From assembly GCF_015291665.1 (NCBI RefSeq), contig NZ_CP030048.1, positions 5,952,001 to 6,016,000 on the forward strand: 64,000 nucleotides of DNA. The letters run 5' to 3'. The notes under the pieces are model-generated. The model saw nothing but the letters and a program-made list of their open reading frames with translations, searched no databases and was not told the origin of the DNA. The stretch comes from Bradyrhizobium sp. CCBAU 53338. Its GTDB lineage: Bacteria; Pseudomonadota; Alphaproteobacteria; Rhizobiales; Xanthobacteraceae. Below, in pieces: positions 20,905-30,700 of the stretch (the first letter of the stretch is position 1; each line of letters starts with the position of its first letter). Made by a program: the position numbers and the translations under genes.

Positions 20905-23900
20905 ATGATCAGGGATTTGATGTCGTCACGCCGCTTTGCGCCGCTATTCTGGGCGCAATTTTTCTCGGCGCTCAATGACAACGTGCTCAAGAACGCACTC
21001 GTCATCATCCTGCTTTACAGCGCCGCAACCGGCCACGGCGATGCCCTCGTGACGGTGGCAGGCGCCGTCTTCATCTTTCCCTATTTCATTCTGTCAGGGC
21101 TCGGCGGCCAGCTCGCCGACAAATACGTCAAATCCGTCGTCGCACGACGGTTGAAGTTTGCCGAGATCTTCGCTGCCGCCTTTGCCGCAGCCGGCTTCTT
21201 CATGCACTCGGTGCCGCTGCTGTTCACAGCGCTCGCATTGTTCGGCATCATCGCCGCCCTGTTCGGCCCCGTGAAATACTCGATGCTGCCGGACCAGCTC
21301 GAGCTCGGCGAGCTCGCTACCGGCAATGCGCTCGTCGAAGGCGCGACGTTCATGGCCATTCTGCTCGGCACCGTCGCCGGCGGCCAGTTCGTGGCCGGCT
21401 CCGCCCATATGGGCTGGGTCGCGTCGGCCGTGGTCGTGCTGGCTCTGCTGTCCTGGGCCTTTGCCTCCCGCATTCCGCAAACAACGCCTTCCGCGCCCGA
21501 TCTGCCCGTCGATGCCAATCCCTGGACCTCGACATTCAGCCTGCTGAAGACACTCTATGCGGACCACCGCCTGTGGGACGGCACCGTGATCGTCTCCTGG
21601 TTCTGGCTGGTCGGCGCCATCGTGCTGTCGCTGTTGCCCGCGCTGGTCAAGGACGTCGTCGGTGGCAGCGAAGGCGTGGTGACGCTGTGCCTGGCGATCT
21701 TCGCGATCGGCATCGCCATCGGTTCGTTGTTCGCCGCGAGCCTCAGCCATGTTCGCCCGAACCTCGCGCTGGTGCCGATCGGCGCCATCATCATGGGCTG
21801 CGCAGGGCTCGATCTCGCCTGGGCCATCGCTGTCATAGCCAAAGGCCAGGACATCGCCGCGGTCGACTTCGCGACCTCGTTCGCGGGTCTGCGCATGCTG
21901 GCCGACTTCGTCGCCTTCGCGTTCGGCGGCGGGCTTTTCGTGGTTCCGTCCTTCGCCGCCGTGCAAGCCTGGTCGGTACCGGGCGAGCGCGCCCGCATCA
22001 TCGCCGCCGGCAACGTGCTGCAGGCCGCCTTCATGGTGGTGGGCTCGCTGTTCGTCGCACTGCTCCAGGCCGGCGGACTGCATGTCGGCTGGATCTTCTT
22101 CGGCCTCGGTGTCGCGAGCTTCGGCGCCGTGTGGTTCGTGCTGACGAAATGGGGCAAGGAAGGCGTGCGCGATTTCGGCGGCCTGCTGTTTCGCGCCCTG
22201 TTCCGCACCGAAGTGCGCGGGCTCGAGAACCTGCCGCCGCCGGGCACGCGGATGCTGATCGCGCCCAATCATGTCAGCCTGGTCGACGGCCCGCTGTTGC
22301 ACGCCGTGCTGCCGATCGACGCGAGCTTCGCGGTCGACACCGGCATCGCCAAGGCCTGGTGGGCCAAGCCGTTCCTGCGCGTGGTCAAGCACTACACCAT
22401 GGACCCGACCAAGCCGCTGGCCGCACGCGACCTGATCAAGCTCGTCGCCGCCGGCGAGCCGGTGGTGATCTTCCCGGAGGGACGCATCACCGTCTCCGGC
22501 TCCCTGATGAAGGTCTATGATGGCACCGCGATGATCGCCGACAAGGCCGACGCCGTGGTCGTGCCGGTTCGCATCGAAGGCGCCCAGCGCTCGCATCTCA
22601 GCTACCTCAACTCCAGCCAGATCAAGCGCTCGTGGTTTCCGCGGGTGACGGTCACGATCCTGCCGCCGGTCAAGCTGCCGGTCGATGAACAGCTGAAGGG
22701 CAAGGCGCGCCGCAACGCCGCGGGCGCGGCGCTTCAGGACGTGATGATCGACGCCCTGGTGAAGAACGCCATGCTCGATCACTCGCTGTTCGAGGCGCTC
22801 GGGCATGCTTATCGCGACCGCGACACCGGCAAGGTGATCATCGAGGACGCGCTCGGCACCAGGCTGACCTATCGCAAGCTGATCCTCGGCGCGCAGGTTC
22901 TGAGCCGCAAGCTCGAGACCGGCACGATGGCCGGCGAGAACGTCGGCGTGCTGCTGCCGAACTCCGCGGGCGTCGCCGTCGTCTTCATGGCGCTGCAGAG
23001 CATCGGCCGCGTTCCCGCGATGCTCAACTTCTCCGCCGGCCCGGTCAACGTCCTCGCCGCCATGAGGGCCGCGCAGGTCAAGACCGTGTTGACATCGAAA
23101 GCCTTCATCGAGAAGGGCAAGCTCGACAAGCTGATGGCCGCGATCTCGGCCGAGGCGCGCGTCGTCTATCTCGAAGATATCAGGGCCTCGATCGGCACCA
23201 CCGACAAGATCAAGGGCCTGCTCGCCGGCACCGCGCCGCGCGTCGCCCGCCAGGCCAACGATCCCGCCGTCGTGCTGTTCACCTCGGGCTCGGAAGGCAC
23301 GCCCAAGGGCGTCGTGCTGTCCCACCGCAACATCCTCGCCAACGCCGCGCAGGCGCTCGCGCGGGTCGATGCCAACGCCAACGACAAGGTGTTCAACGTG
23401 CTGCCGGTGTTCCACTCGTTCGGCCTGACGGGCGGAATGATGATGCCTGTTCTCGCGGGCATTCCGATCTACATGTACCCCTCGCCGCTGCACTACCGCA
23501 TCGTACCCGAATTGATCTACCAGACCGGCGCCACGATCCTGTTCGGCACCGACACGTTTCTCACCGGCTACGCCCGCTCGGCGCATGCCTACGACTTCCG
23601 CACCCTGCGCCTGGTGATCGCCGGCGCCGAGGCGGTGAAGGACCGCACGCGCCAGGTGTTCATGGAGCGCTACGGCATCCGCATCCTCGAAGGCTATGGC
23701 GTCACCGAGACGGCGCCGGTGCTGGCGATGAACACGCCGATGGCCAACCGGCCCGGCACCGTCGGCCGCCTCTCGCCGCTGATGGAAAGCCGCCTCGATC
23801 CGGTCCCCGGCATCGAGGAAGGTGGGCGCCTCTCGGTGCGCGGACCGAACGTGATGCTCGGCTACCTCAGGGCCGAAAACCCTGGCGTGCTCGAAGTGTT

Positions 23901-24309
23901 GCCCGAGGGCTGGCACGACACCGGCGATATCGTGGCCATCGACGCCGCAGGCTTCATCACCATCAAGGGCCGCGCCAAGCGCTTCGCCAAGATCGCCGGC
24001 GAAATGGTCTCGCTGTCCGCAGTCGAGAGCATCGCGACGACGCTGTGGCCGCAGGCTGGCTCGGTCGCCGTGTCGATCCCCGACCAGCGCAAGGGCGAGC
24101 GCATCGTGCTGCTGACGACGGAGAAGAATGCCGAGCGCAGCGCGATGCAGGCCCAGGCCAAGTCGATCGGCGCCTCCGAGCTGACCGTGCCCGCGACGAT
24201 CATGGTGGTCGACAAGGTGCCGCTGCTCGGCACCGGCAAGACCGACTACGTCACGGCGACGACGATGGCCCGCGAGCAGGCGACCTCACCGGAACGCGAG
24301 GTTGCGTAG
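20905..24309 (+). CDS. acyl-[ACP]-phospholipid O-acyltransferase (LplT-like MFS + PlsC-like + AMP ligase)
   Basis: A 1134-residue fusion with three parts. Residues 1-about 415 form a 12-helix MFS domain like the lysophospholipid flippase LplT (FWAQFFSALNDNVLKNAL). Residues about 430-630 form a PlsC-like acyltransferase with NHVSLVDG and FPEGRIT motifs. Residues about 640-1130 form an acyl-AMP ligase (LFTSGSEGTPKGVVLSHRN, EGYGVTETAPV, KGRAKRFAKIAGEMVSL). It resembles E. coli LplT and Aas joined in one chain and should re-acylate lysophospholipid at the inner membrane. It is downstream of TetR operators, so control by fatty acid status is likely. Confidence 0.93.
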   Translation: MIRDLMSSRRFAPLFWAQFFSALNDNVLKNALVIILLYSAATGHGDALVTVAGAVFIFPYFILSGLGGQLADKYVKSVVARRLKFAEIFAAAFAAAGFFMHSVPLLFTALALFGIIAALFGPVKYSMLPDQLELGELATGNALVEGATFMAILLGTVAGGQFVAGSAHMGWVASAVVVLALLSWAFASRIPQTTPSAPDLPVDANPWTSTFSLLKTLYADHRLWDGTVIVSWFWLVGAIVLSLLPALVKDVVGGSEGVVTLCLAIFAIGIAIGSLFAASLSHVRPNLALVPIGAIIMGCAGLDLAWAIAVIAKGQDIAAVDFATSFAGLRMLADFVAFAFGGGLFVVPSFAAVQAWSVPGERARIIAAGNVLQAAFMVVGSLFVALLQAGGLHVGWIFFGLGVASFGAVWFVLTKWGKEGVRDFGGLLFRALFRTEVRGLENLPPPGTRMLIAPNHVSLVDGPLLHAVLPIDASFAVDTGIAKAWWAKPFLRVVKHYTMDPTKPLAARDLIKLVAAGEPVVIFPEGRITVSGSLMKVYDGTAMIADKADAVVVPVRIEGAQRSHLSYLNSSQIKRSWFPRVTVTILPPVKLPVDEQLKGKARRNAAGAALQDVMIDALVKNAMLDHSLFEALGHAYRDRDTGKVIIEDALGTRLTYRKLILGAQVLSRKLETGTMAGENVGVLLPNSAGVAVVFMALQSIGRVPAMLNFSAGPVNVLAAMRAAQVKTVLTSKAFIEKGKLDKLMAAISAEARVVYLEDIRASIGTTDKIKGLLAGTAPRVARQANDPAVVLFTSGSEGTPKGVVLSHRNILANAAQALARVDANANDKVFNVLPVFHSFGLTGGMMMPVLAGIPIYMYPSPLHYRIVPELIYQTGATILFGTDTFLTGYARSAHAYDFRTLRLVIAGAEAVKDRTRQVFMERYGIRILEGYGVTETAPVLAMNTPMANRPGTVGRLSPLMESRLDPVPGIEEGGRLSVRGPNVMLGYLRAENPGVLEVLPEGWHDTGDIVAIDAAGFITIKGRAKRFAKIAGEMVSLSAVESIATTLWPQAGSVAVSIPDQRKGERIVLLTTEKNAERSAMQAQAKSIGASELTVPATIMVVDKVPLLGTGKTDYVTATTMAREQATSPEREVA

Positions 24310-24546
24310 AGCTCAGACCGCCGCCGTGGCACCGCGCAGACGCACGGTGTGGTGCTGCTCCACAGCAGGCATCGGGGTCAGTTGCTGCCCCCGAAGCCTG
24401 GATTTCCCTGGGCAACCGAGGAACTAGTCGACCGTCGTTACCATGCGTACACGCAATGAAAGTGCCGATGCAGCACGGCAAAATGCATGGCTGAACGGTT
24501 GCGACTGATGTAGATTTCATCCTCATGGCGGTCGTGGAGATGCGAA

Positions 24547-24774
24547 ATGCCGATCAAGCCGCTGCCTCCGATTACCTGCTACGGAGACTTGGAACGCGGT
24601 CGCCAGATCGTATGTTCATGGAAGCTCGGTCATCTGTCACGTGCAGATGTCGAGATCGTCGCGCGGGCAATCGCTCAGGGCATCGCCGAGGGACGCCGGC
24701 ACGGCGTGGAATTTGCGCAAGTTCGGCCAGACGCCAATCATGAAGTGATCTCAGAACGGGAAGCGAAGGCGTAG
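24547..24774 (+). CDS. small hypothetical protein
   Basis: A 75-residue protein with a GGAG before the ATG. It contains the segment LGHLSRADVEIVARAIAQGI and mixed charges, with no signal peptide or membrane helix. I recognise no family. It stands alone between the acyltransferase and a cupin gene, with gaps of about 240 and 65 bases. Confidence 0.6.
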   Translation: MPIKPLPPITCYGDLERGRQIVCSWKLGHLSRADVEIVARAIAQGIAEGRRHGVEFAQVRPDANHEVISEREAKA

Positions 24775-24839
24775 AGAGCTCGCCAACACGATCCGCCTTC
24801 GGACAATTCAACCGCCTTGACCTTTAAATGGAGATTGGC

Positions 24840-25412
24840 ATGTTTGATCCGGAGCAGTTTGTCGCCGACTGCCGTGCAGCGGTCGCAGCGGACCCAACCC
24901 ACAAGGCTGTTCGTGAGATCCTTGCACGCGCGGTGTCCGAACCGGCGGCCGTCCTTAACGGGCTCGGTGAGCCGAAGCGGCCCGAGAGCCGCACACTATT
25001 CCATTCAGTCTCACTGACAATCCTCAACGTGATATGGGCGCCAGGCATGATGGTAATGCCCCACGATCACCGCATGTGGGCCGTGATTGGCGTTTACTCG
25101 GGACGAGAAGACAATATCTTCTGGCGGCGCATTCCGAGCACGCCGAACAAGGTCGAGGCGGCCGGCGCGAAGGCGTTGTCCGAAAAAGAGGCCATCGCAT
25201 TCGGCTTCGACATCATTCACTCGGTCATCAACCCGATCGGTCGGCTGACTGGCGCCATCCACATCTACGGCGGAGATTTCCTGACCGTCGAGCGCAGCGA
25301 ATGGGACGCGATGACGCTCGACGAGCACCGCCTGGACCGTGAGCAGAGGCGACGCTTGTTTGAGCAAGCGAACGAACGATACGAAGCGAGCCAGCAACAT
25401 ACGGCCGGCTAG
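24840..25412 (+). CDS. cysteine dioxygenase-like cupin protein
   Basis: A 190-residue cupin enzyme. I chose the ATG at 24840, which has GGAG six bases upstream, over the ATG at 24828, which lies on that site. The iron-ligand region reads MPHDHRMWAVIGVYSG and a later His lies in TGAIHIYGGDF, as in the cysteine/thiol dioxygenase branch. The substrate cannot be read from the sequence. It converges with tcuB, 33 bases apart. Confidence 0.75.
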   Translation: MFDPEQFVADCRAAVAADPTHKAVREILARAVSEPAAVLNGLGEPKRPESRTLFHSVSLTILNVIWAPGMMVMPHDHRMWAVIGVYSGREDNIFWRRIPSTPNKVEAAGAKALSEKEAIAFGFDIIHSVINPIGRLTGAIHIYGGDFLTVERSEWDAMTLDEHRLDREQRRRLFEQANERYEASQQHTAG

Positions 25413-25445
25413 CATTCACCCCGAAGCCACGCCGCACAGGACTTA

Positions 25446-26558
25446 TCACCCGCGGACGCCAGTTTCGCCGCGCCGCTCCTGCGCGTAACGTACCAGCGCG
25501 ACGAAACGATAGATGCCATGCACAAACTTGCCGTAGGGCATGGTGATGAAAAGCGCAAAGACCGCGCCGAGATGCAGCGCCAGCAGCGGCCCCATCGCGG
25601 CGGTCTCGCGCAGGAGCAAAACCAGCATACCCGTCGCCCCGGTCAAGAACAGCATCGCGATGAAGCCGACATCCATGCCGTAGCTGTTGTCGTCGAGCAG
25701 CTCGGGCGCACGGCGCGATTTGGCGACGAACAGTCCGATGGGACCAACGACAAGGCCGACGCCACCGAGCGTACCGAGCACGACAGGCAGATCCCACCAC
25801 GGATACGGCGCCTCGCGACCGAGCAGATAGTGATACAGCGTGGCAACCGAGGTCGCGGCGAAGCACAGCAGGAAGCCGTAGAACGTCAGATGGTGGAACA
25901 GCTTGCGCCGGTCGGTCGGCTTGTCGCCCTCATTGTAGCAGCCGACACCGCCGCCATGGAGATAGCGCAGCTCGCCCGCGTCGCGGATCGCCTGGAAGAT
26001 CGAGCCGCCGTCGGCGCGGCCGCCGATCGGCGTGCCGATGTCGCGCCAGAACGCGCGCACACTCATGACCAGCGCGAGGATTGCGTAGAGGAAAGCGGCA
26101 CTGAATAAAGCGGCCATCGCATTGTGCGGCATCAGCTTGTAGAACGCACCCGGACCGGTGTGTACGCCGAACAGCACGCTGTGATCATTCAGCGCCGCAA
26201 AACCGAGAATGAACGCGGCCATGCTCAGCACAGCGACGATGCTGATGAGGAGGCCGTTGCGCGCAAACGCCCCGGAGAGCGCCTGCGGCCAGGCATAGGC
26301 GGCATAGGACTCCGCACGCGCGACCGCGAGTGTCCTGGGGACGTTGACGTTGAACTCGTGCGGCGGCGAGAACTGGCAGTCGACATAGCAGGCGCCGCAG
26401 GAATGGCAGAGATTGGCGAGATAGTTGAGATCGCCGTCGGAAAAAGCGCGGCGCATCTCCATCGCGGGGAAGACCACGCAAAGACCCTCGCAATAGCGGC
26501 AGGAATTGCAGACCGTCATCAGACGGTCGGTTTCGTCCAGGATCCTAGTTCCGTGCAT
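25446..26558 (-). CDS. tcuB: tricarballylate/citrate utilisation iron-sulfur membrane protein TcuB
   Basis: A 370-residue membrane protein. The N-terminal domain has two 4Fe-4S clusters (CNSCRYCEGLC and CHSCGACYVDCQFSP) and about six membrane helices follow, with His residues that could hold haem. It passes electrons from the flavoprotein TcuA to the quinone pool. Its start overlaps the tcuA stop by 14 bases, so the two are co-translated. Confidence 0.93.
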   Translation of the reverse strand: MHGTRILDETDRLMTVCNSCRYCEGLCVVFPAMEMRRAFSDGDLNYLANLCHSCGACYVDCQFSPPHEFNVNVPRTLAVARAESYAAYAWPQALSGAFARNGLLISIVAVLSMAAFILGFAALNDHSVLFGVHTGPGAFYKLMPHNAMAALFSAAFLYAILALVMSVRAFWRDIGTPIGGRADGGSIFQAIRDAGELRYLHGGGVGCYNEGDKPTDRRKLFHHLTFYGFLLCFAATSVATLYHYLLGREAPYPWWDLPVVLGTLGGVGLVVGPIGLFVAKSRRAPELLDDNSYGMDVGFIAMLFLTGATGMLVLLLRETAAMGPLLALHLGAVFALFITMPYGKFVHGIYRFVALVRYAQERRGETGVRG

Positions 26559-27936
26559 GTTTCGCCGCTTCCCGTCCTGCGATCCGCCCGAACACGCTGC
26601 CGATGGTCATGCCCATGCCGGCGGCATAGCCCTTGCCGAGCACGTTGCCTGCCATGATCTCGCCGGCCGCGAACATGTTGGCCGACGGCCTGCCGTCCGC
26701 CATCAGCATCCGCGCGTCCTTGTTCACGCGCGTGCCCAGGTAAGTGAAGGTGATGCCCGGCCGCACCGGATAGGCGAGGTAAGGCGGCGTCTCGATTTTG
26801 CGCGCCCAATGAGTCTTGGGCGGTGTGATGCCCTCGGTTACGCAATCGTCCAGGATCGTGTGGTCGAACGTCCCGGGCCGCACCGCAGCGTTGAACTCGG
26901 TGATGGTCTTTTCCAGCGCGGCCGGATCGAGCTCGAGCTTGCCGGCGAGCTCGGCGATGGTCTGCCCCGCGATCGGCGGAAACAATGTCGGCATGAAGCT
27001 GGTGACGACGGTCGAATCGAAGATGATGTAGGCGATCTGGTCGGGCTGCGCCGCGACCAGCCGGCCCCAGATCGCGTAGCGCTTCGGCCAGAGATCCTCG
27101 CCCTCGTCGTAGAAGCGCTGGGCGTGCTTGTTGACGACGATGCCGAACACGACGGAGTCGTGCCGCGTGATGATGCCGCCGTCGAATTTGGGCGCGCGGG
27201 CGTCGATCGCAACCGCATGGCACTGGGTGGGATCGCCGACCTCCTGCACGCCCTTGTCGAGCAGCATCTTCAGGATCGCGCCGCGATTATAGGGCGTGCC
27301 GCGGATCAGGAAATTGTCGGCGGCCTCGCCCCAATATTGCTTCAGCCATTCGATGTTGGCCTCGAACCCGCCGGCGGCGGCCACCAGCGAGGTCGCATGG
27401 ACCTCGGTCTCGCCCTTGATCGGCCGCTTCAGGCGCGCAGCGAGGAACATCCCGTCCTCGATCACGAGGTCGGTGACCTCGGCGTCGTATTCGACATCGA
27501 CGCCGAGCTGCTCGGCGGTCAGATACAACGCGTTGAGCATGGCGCGACCGCCGCCGAGAAAAAAGGAGTTGGTGCGACCGAGGCTCAGCGTGCCGCCAAG
27601 CGAAGGCTGCCAGCGCACACCCTGCTCCACGATCCAGTTCAGGATGTCCTTGGACTCCCGGATCATGTGGCGGGCGAGCACTTCGTCGGTCTTCCCGCCG
27701 GTCACGCGCAGCAGATCTTCCCAGAACTCCTCCTCGGTATAAGGACCAGTCAGGATCTCGGTCGCGGCGTCATGGGCGCAGCGCATGTTGCGGGTGTGGC
27801 GGGTGTTGCCGCCCCGATAGAATTTCGGCGCGCCCTCGAGCACCAGCACCGAGGCGCCACCGCGCCGGGCGGAAATCGCCGCGCACAGCGCCGCGTTGCC
27901 GCCGCCGATCACCAGCACGTCGTATTTGCTGCCCAT
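26545..27936 (-). CDS. tcuA: FAD-dependent tricarballylate dehydrogenase TcuA
   Basis: A 463-residue flavoprotein of the FAD-binding-2 family that oxidises tricarballylate to cis-aconitate in known systems. The N-terminal FAD motif is VLVIGGGNAALCAAISARRG, followed by FYRGGNTRHTRNMR, and the C-terminal motif is FAAGEIMAGNVLGKGYAAG. I chose the ATG at 27936 (MGSKYDV). A frame extending to 28089 would run through the operator of the divergent GntR gene. No TcuC transporter or TcuR regulator is adjacent. Confidence 0.92.
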   Translation of the reverse strand: MGSKYDVLVIGGGNAALCAAISARRGGASVLVLEGAPKFYRGGNTRHTRNMRCAHDAATEILTGPYTEEEFWEDLLRVTGGKTDEVLARHMIRESKDILNWIVEQGVRWQPSLGGTLSLGRTNSFFLGGGRAMLNALYLTAEQLGVDVEYDAEVTDLVIEDGMFLAARLKRPIKGETEVHATSLVAAAGGFEANIEWLKQYWGEAADNFLIRGTPYNRGAILKMLLDKGVQEVGDPTQCHAVAIDARAPKFDGGIITRHDSVVFGIVVNKHAQRFYDEGEDLWPKRYAIWGRLVAAQPDQIAYIIFDSTVVTSFMPTLFPPIAGQTIAELAGKLELDPAALEKTITEFNAAVRPGTFDHTILDDCVTEGITPPKTHWARKIETPPYLAYPVRPGITFTYLGTRVNKDARMLMADGRPSANMFAAGEIMAGNVLGKGYAAGMGMTIGSVFGRIAGREAAKHARN

Positions 27937-28016
27937 GCGCGTCTGCCCGATGCGACGAAGTTGGAGACATTCTGCCCGCCGGAGGGCTTGGTCAACCCTG
28001 GCGACTCTTGCGTACG

Positions 28017-28028
28017 TTTGTATACAAA
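28017..28028. promoter_or_regulatory. GntR/FCD-type operator between tcuAB and its regulator
   Basis: A perfect 12-bp palindrome TTTGTATACAAA lies 80 bases upstream of tcuA and 59 bases upstream of the GntR gene. The form fits FadR-subfamily operators (TTGT-ACAA). Confidence 0.65.
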
Positions 28029-28087
28029 GATATACAGATACGACGCAAGCGGCATCTCTGCATGGGCAGGATGCGCCCTGAGGGACC

Positions 28088-28771
28088 ATGGCCAGACGTC
28101 CGGCAAAGGCAGGCGGATCGATCGCACGCGGCAGTGGCGTCGCGCTCGGTGAAGCCGTATTCCGCTCGCTCTGCGAGGCGCTCCAGGCCGGCAGCTACCG
28201 CGCCGGCGACCGCCTGCGCGAGGAAGAGGTCGCGCAACGGCTGAAGGTCAGCCGCACGCCGGTGCGTGAGGCGCTTGGCCGGCTTGCGGCGCGCGGCTTC
28301 GTCGAGCCCGCTGGCGGCCGCGGGCTGATCGTGCGCAACCTCGACATTTCAGAGGTGCTCGAGCTCTACGCGATGCGCGAGATCATGGAGGGCGCTGCGG
28401 CACGCCTTGCCGCCGAGCACGCCTCCGCGCCTGAGGTCGACGCGCTTCGGGACATCGAACAGGCTTTTGTGGAAACATCCCGGACCGACGCTGCCGACAT
28501 GGCGCGGCTGAACCGCGCCTTCCACGAGGCGATCTGCCGCGCGGCGCGCAACCGCTATCTCGACAACGCTTCGCGCGAATTGCAGGACTGGATCGCCCTG
28601 CTCGGCCCGACGACCTTCACCGTGACGGGCCGCCCCTCGACCAGCCATGGCGAGCACCAGGCCATTGTCGAAGCCATCGCCGCGCGCGATGGCGACAAGG
28701 CCGAGCAGCTCGCGCGCGCGCATATCCGCGAGGCGCTGCGCTGCCGGCTCAAGCTATTGCAGAAGCAGTAG
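28088..28771 (+). CDS. GntR-family regulator of the FadR (FCD) subfamily
   Basis: A 227-residue repressor-type protein. The N-terminal winged helix-turn-helix reads RLREEEVAQRLKVSRTPVRE and the C-terminal FCD domain carries likely metal-binding residues (LNRAFHEAIC, SHGEHQAIVEAI). It is divergent from tcuAB across a palindromic operator, so it likely controls tricarballylate oxidation. An IS element lies less than 100 bases past its stop. Confidence 0.93.
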   Translation: MARRPAKAGGSIARGSGVALGEAVFRSLCEALQAGSYRAGDRLREEEVAQRLKVSRTPVREALGRLAARGFVEPAGGRGLIVRNLDISEVLELYAMREIMEGAAARLAAEHASAPEVDALRDIEQAFVETSRTDAADMARLNRAFHEAICRAARNRYLDNASRELQDWIALLGPTTFTVTGRPSTSHGEHQAIVEAIAARDGDKAEQLARAHIREALRCRLKLLQKQ

Positions 28772-28837
28772 GACGTGTACTCATGAACGTCAGCTTCCGC
28801 CGGTTAAGCGGAAGTCGCTCCGTTTGGTCGGCATCGC

Positions 28838-30542
28838 TGCTTTTGACCCTGGCTGCGTGAAAACGACGAGTCAGATAGAGATCGTCTCGGGGTTTCGGAG
28901 ACGACCGATGCGACGGTTCATTGAAGGCGCGGATCGCGATCAATCGACGTTGTTGCCGGAATGCCTCGATGATTGGGTCGGTGAGAGCAATCCTGTTCGC
29001 GTTGTCGATGCGTTTGTCGAAGCACTTAATCTCGATGGGATGGGTTTTGAGGACGTCGAGCCTGCGGCAACCGGCCGGCCCGGTTATCACCCTGCGCCGC
29101 TGCTCAAGCTCTACATCTACGGCTATCTCAACCGCATCCAGTCGAGCCGCCGGCTGGAGCGCGAGGCGAGGCGCAATCTTGAGGTGATTTGGCTGCTACA
29201 ACGGCTTTCGCCCGACGACAAGACGATCGCCGACTTTCGCCGCGACAACGGCCCCGCCATCAAGAAGGTGTGCGCGAAGTTCGTCGAGCTTTGCCGGCAG
29301 ATGGGCTTGTTGACGAAGGCCAGCGTCGCCATCGACGGCTCGAAGTTCAAGGCGGTCAACACGCGTGACAAGAACTTCACGAAGGGCAAGGTCGAGCGCC
29401 GTCGCCAGCAGCTGGAGGAGAGCGTATCGCGCTATCTCGCGCAGCTCGACACCGCAGATCTGCAGGAGCCATCTGAGACTCTCGCCGCGAAGACGGCGCA
29501 TCTGAAGGAGAAGCTCACCAAGCTCGCGAGCGAGATGCAGAAGCTCGAAGCCTGCGAACAGGCAATGCTGGCATCACCGGACCAACAGATCTCGCTGACC
29601 GATCCCGACAGTCGGTCCATGGCCACGAGTGGCCGCGGCTCCGGTGTCGTCGGCTACAATGTGCAGGTTGCCGTCGATACCGAGCACCACCTCATCATCG
29701 CGCACGAGGTGACGAATAGCGGCTCGGATCGTGCACAACTCGCCAACATGGGTAAACAGGCCAAGGCCGTGCTCGGCGTCGACAAGCTCGAGGCCGTGGC
29801 CGATCGCGGCTACTACACGGGCGAGGAGATCAAAGCCTGCGCCGATGCCGATATCGCTGTGACACTGCCGAAGCCGAACACGACGGGCATGGAGGCGAAG
29901 GGCAAGTTCGGCAAGCACGACTTCGCATACCTGGCCAAGCAGGATGGATATCGCTGCCCGGCGGGCCAGTTGCTCGCGTATTGGCTTACAACAGTGGATG
30001 GCGAACGCACCATTCGGCGCTACGCCACGAAAGCTTGTGGAAGCTGCCCGCTTAAGGCGCGCTGCACCACAGCAAAGAACCGCGTCATCTCCCGTTGGGA
30101 ACATGAACACGTCATGGAGGATGCCCAGAGGCGGCTCGACGCCGATCCTCGGGCGATGCGTCGCCGACGCGAGACCGTCGAGCATCCGTTCGGCACACTG
30201 AAGATGCGCATGGGCGCGACGCACTTCCTGACGAAGCGCTTGCCGAAGGTCGCCACTGAGATGGCGCTGCACGTGCTCGCCTACAATCTCACGCGCGCAA
30301 TGAACATCATGGGTGTCGGTGCGCTGATCGCGGCGATGCAGGCATGAGGCAGGAGCGCTGTCGTGCGCGTGCCGCCAACCTTTATCGATCGATCACAGTG
30401 ACCAAGGCGAAGCCAATGGGCCGGCTTCCGGCACCTTGGCGGAAGATATACCACTTTGGCGCCAGTTGGCCCTCACAGGGGCCGTTCACGGCCGTGTCAC
30501 CCCGCACTGAAGCGTTTTCACGCGACCAAGACCCGAAGCGGA
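28838..30542 (+). mobile_element. IS1182-type insertion sequence
   Basis: A transposase gene flanked by imperfect inverted repeats. The left end (28838-28866) and the inverted right end (30514-30542) share GCGTGAAAAC and scattered matches outward of it. The ends are uncertain by some tens of bases and I could not identify a target duplication. The insertion separates the tcu regulator from the TRAP operon region. Confidence 0.6.
28908..30347 (+). CDS. IS1182-family transposase
   Basis: A 479-residue DDE transposase. The N-terminal part has YHPAPLLKLYIYGYLNRIQS. Likely catalytic residues are the Asp in VAIDGSKFKAVN, the Asp in AVADRGYYTGEEI and the Glu in RRETVEHPFGTLKMRMG. A Cys cluster (CPAGQ, KACGSCPLKARCTT) precedes the last motif. 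The ATG at 28908 fits the usual start. The frame is intact, so the element may be active. Confidence 0.92.
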   Translation: MRRFIEGADRDQSTLLPECLDDWVGESNPVRVVDAFVEALNLDGMGFEDVEPAATGRPGYHPAPLLKLYIYGYLNRIQSSRRLEREARRNLEVIWLLQRLSPDDKTIADFRRDNGPAIKKVCAKFVELCRQMGLLTKASVAIDGSKFKAVNTRDKNFTKGKVERRRQQLEESVSRYLAQLDTADLQEPSETLAAKTAHLKEKLTKLASEMQKLEACEQAMLASPDQQISLTDPDSRSMATSGRGSGVVGYNVQVAVDTEHHLIIAHEVTNSGSDRAQLANMGKQAKAVLGVDKLEAVADRGYYTGEEIKACADADIAVTLPKPNTTGMEAKGKFGKHDFAYLAKQDGYRCPAGQLLAYWLTTVDGERTIRRYATKACGSCPLKARCTTAKNRVISRWEHEHVMEDAQRRLDADPRAMRRRRETVEHPFGTLKMRMGATHFLTKRLPKVATEMALHVLAYNLTRAMNIMGVGALIAAMQA

Positions 30543-30700
30543 CTGGTCGTTCTTATCCGTTGCCGTCCTTGCGGCTTGCTCCTAGTGGCGGGGTCCCAAG
30601 TTCCCGCTAGGAAACGATCATCCGCTGCCCAAGGTGCAAGCCAGCCTCTTCAATTGCATGATGCCCTGCAGACGTAATTGGCGCGGACCTTTGCTCCAAC
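30348..30700. other. 353-base non-coding stretch after the transposase
   Basis: It holds the right inverted repeat of the IS (about 30514-30542). I see no supported gene in the rest. Confidence 0.6.

Noticed and set aside
21094..23916. A 940-codon open frame antisense to the acyltransferase gene
   Set aside because: It mirrors a well-supported high G+C gene, is rich in Arg/His/Gln without domain motifs, and has no ribosome site.
28647..28907. An N-terminal extension of the transposase into the GntR gene
   Set aside because: The extension overlaps the GntR coding region and the left end of the element; the ATG at 28908 fits the family start.
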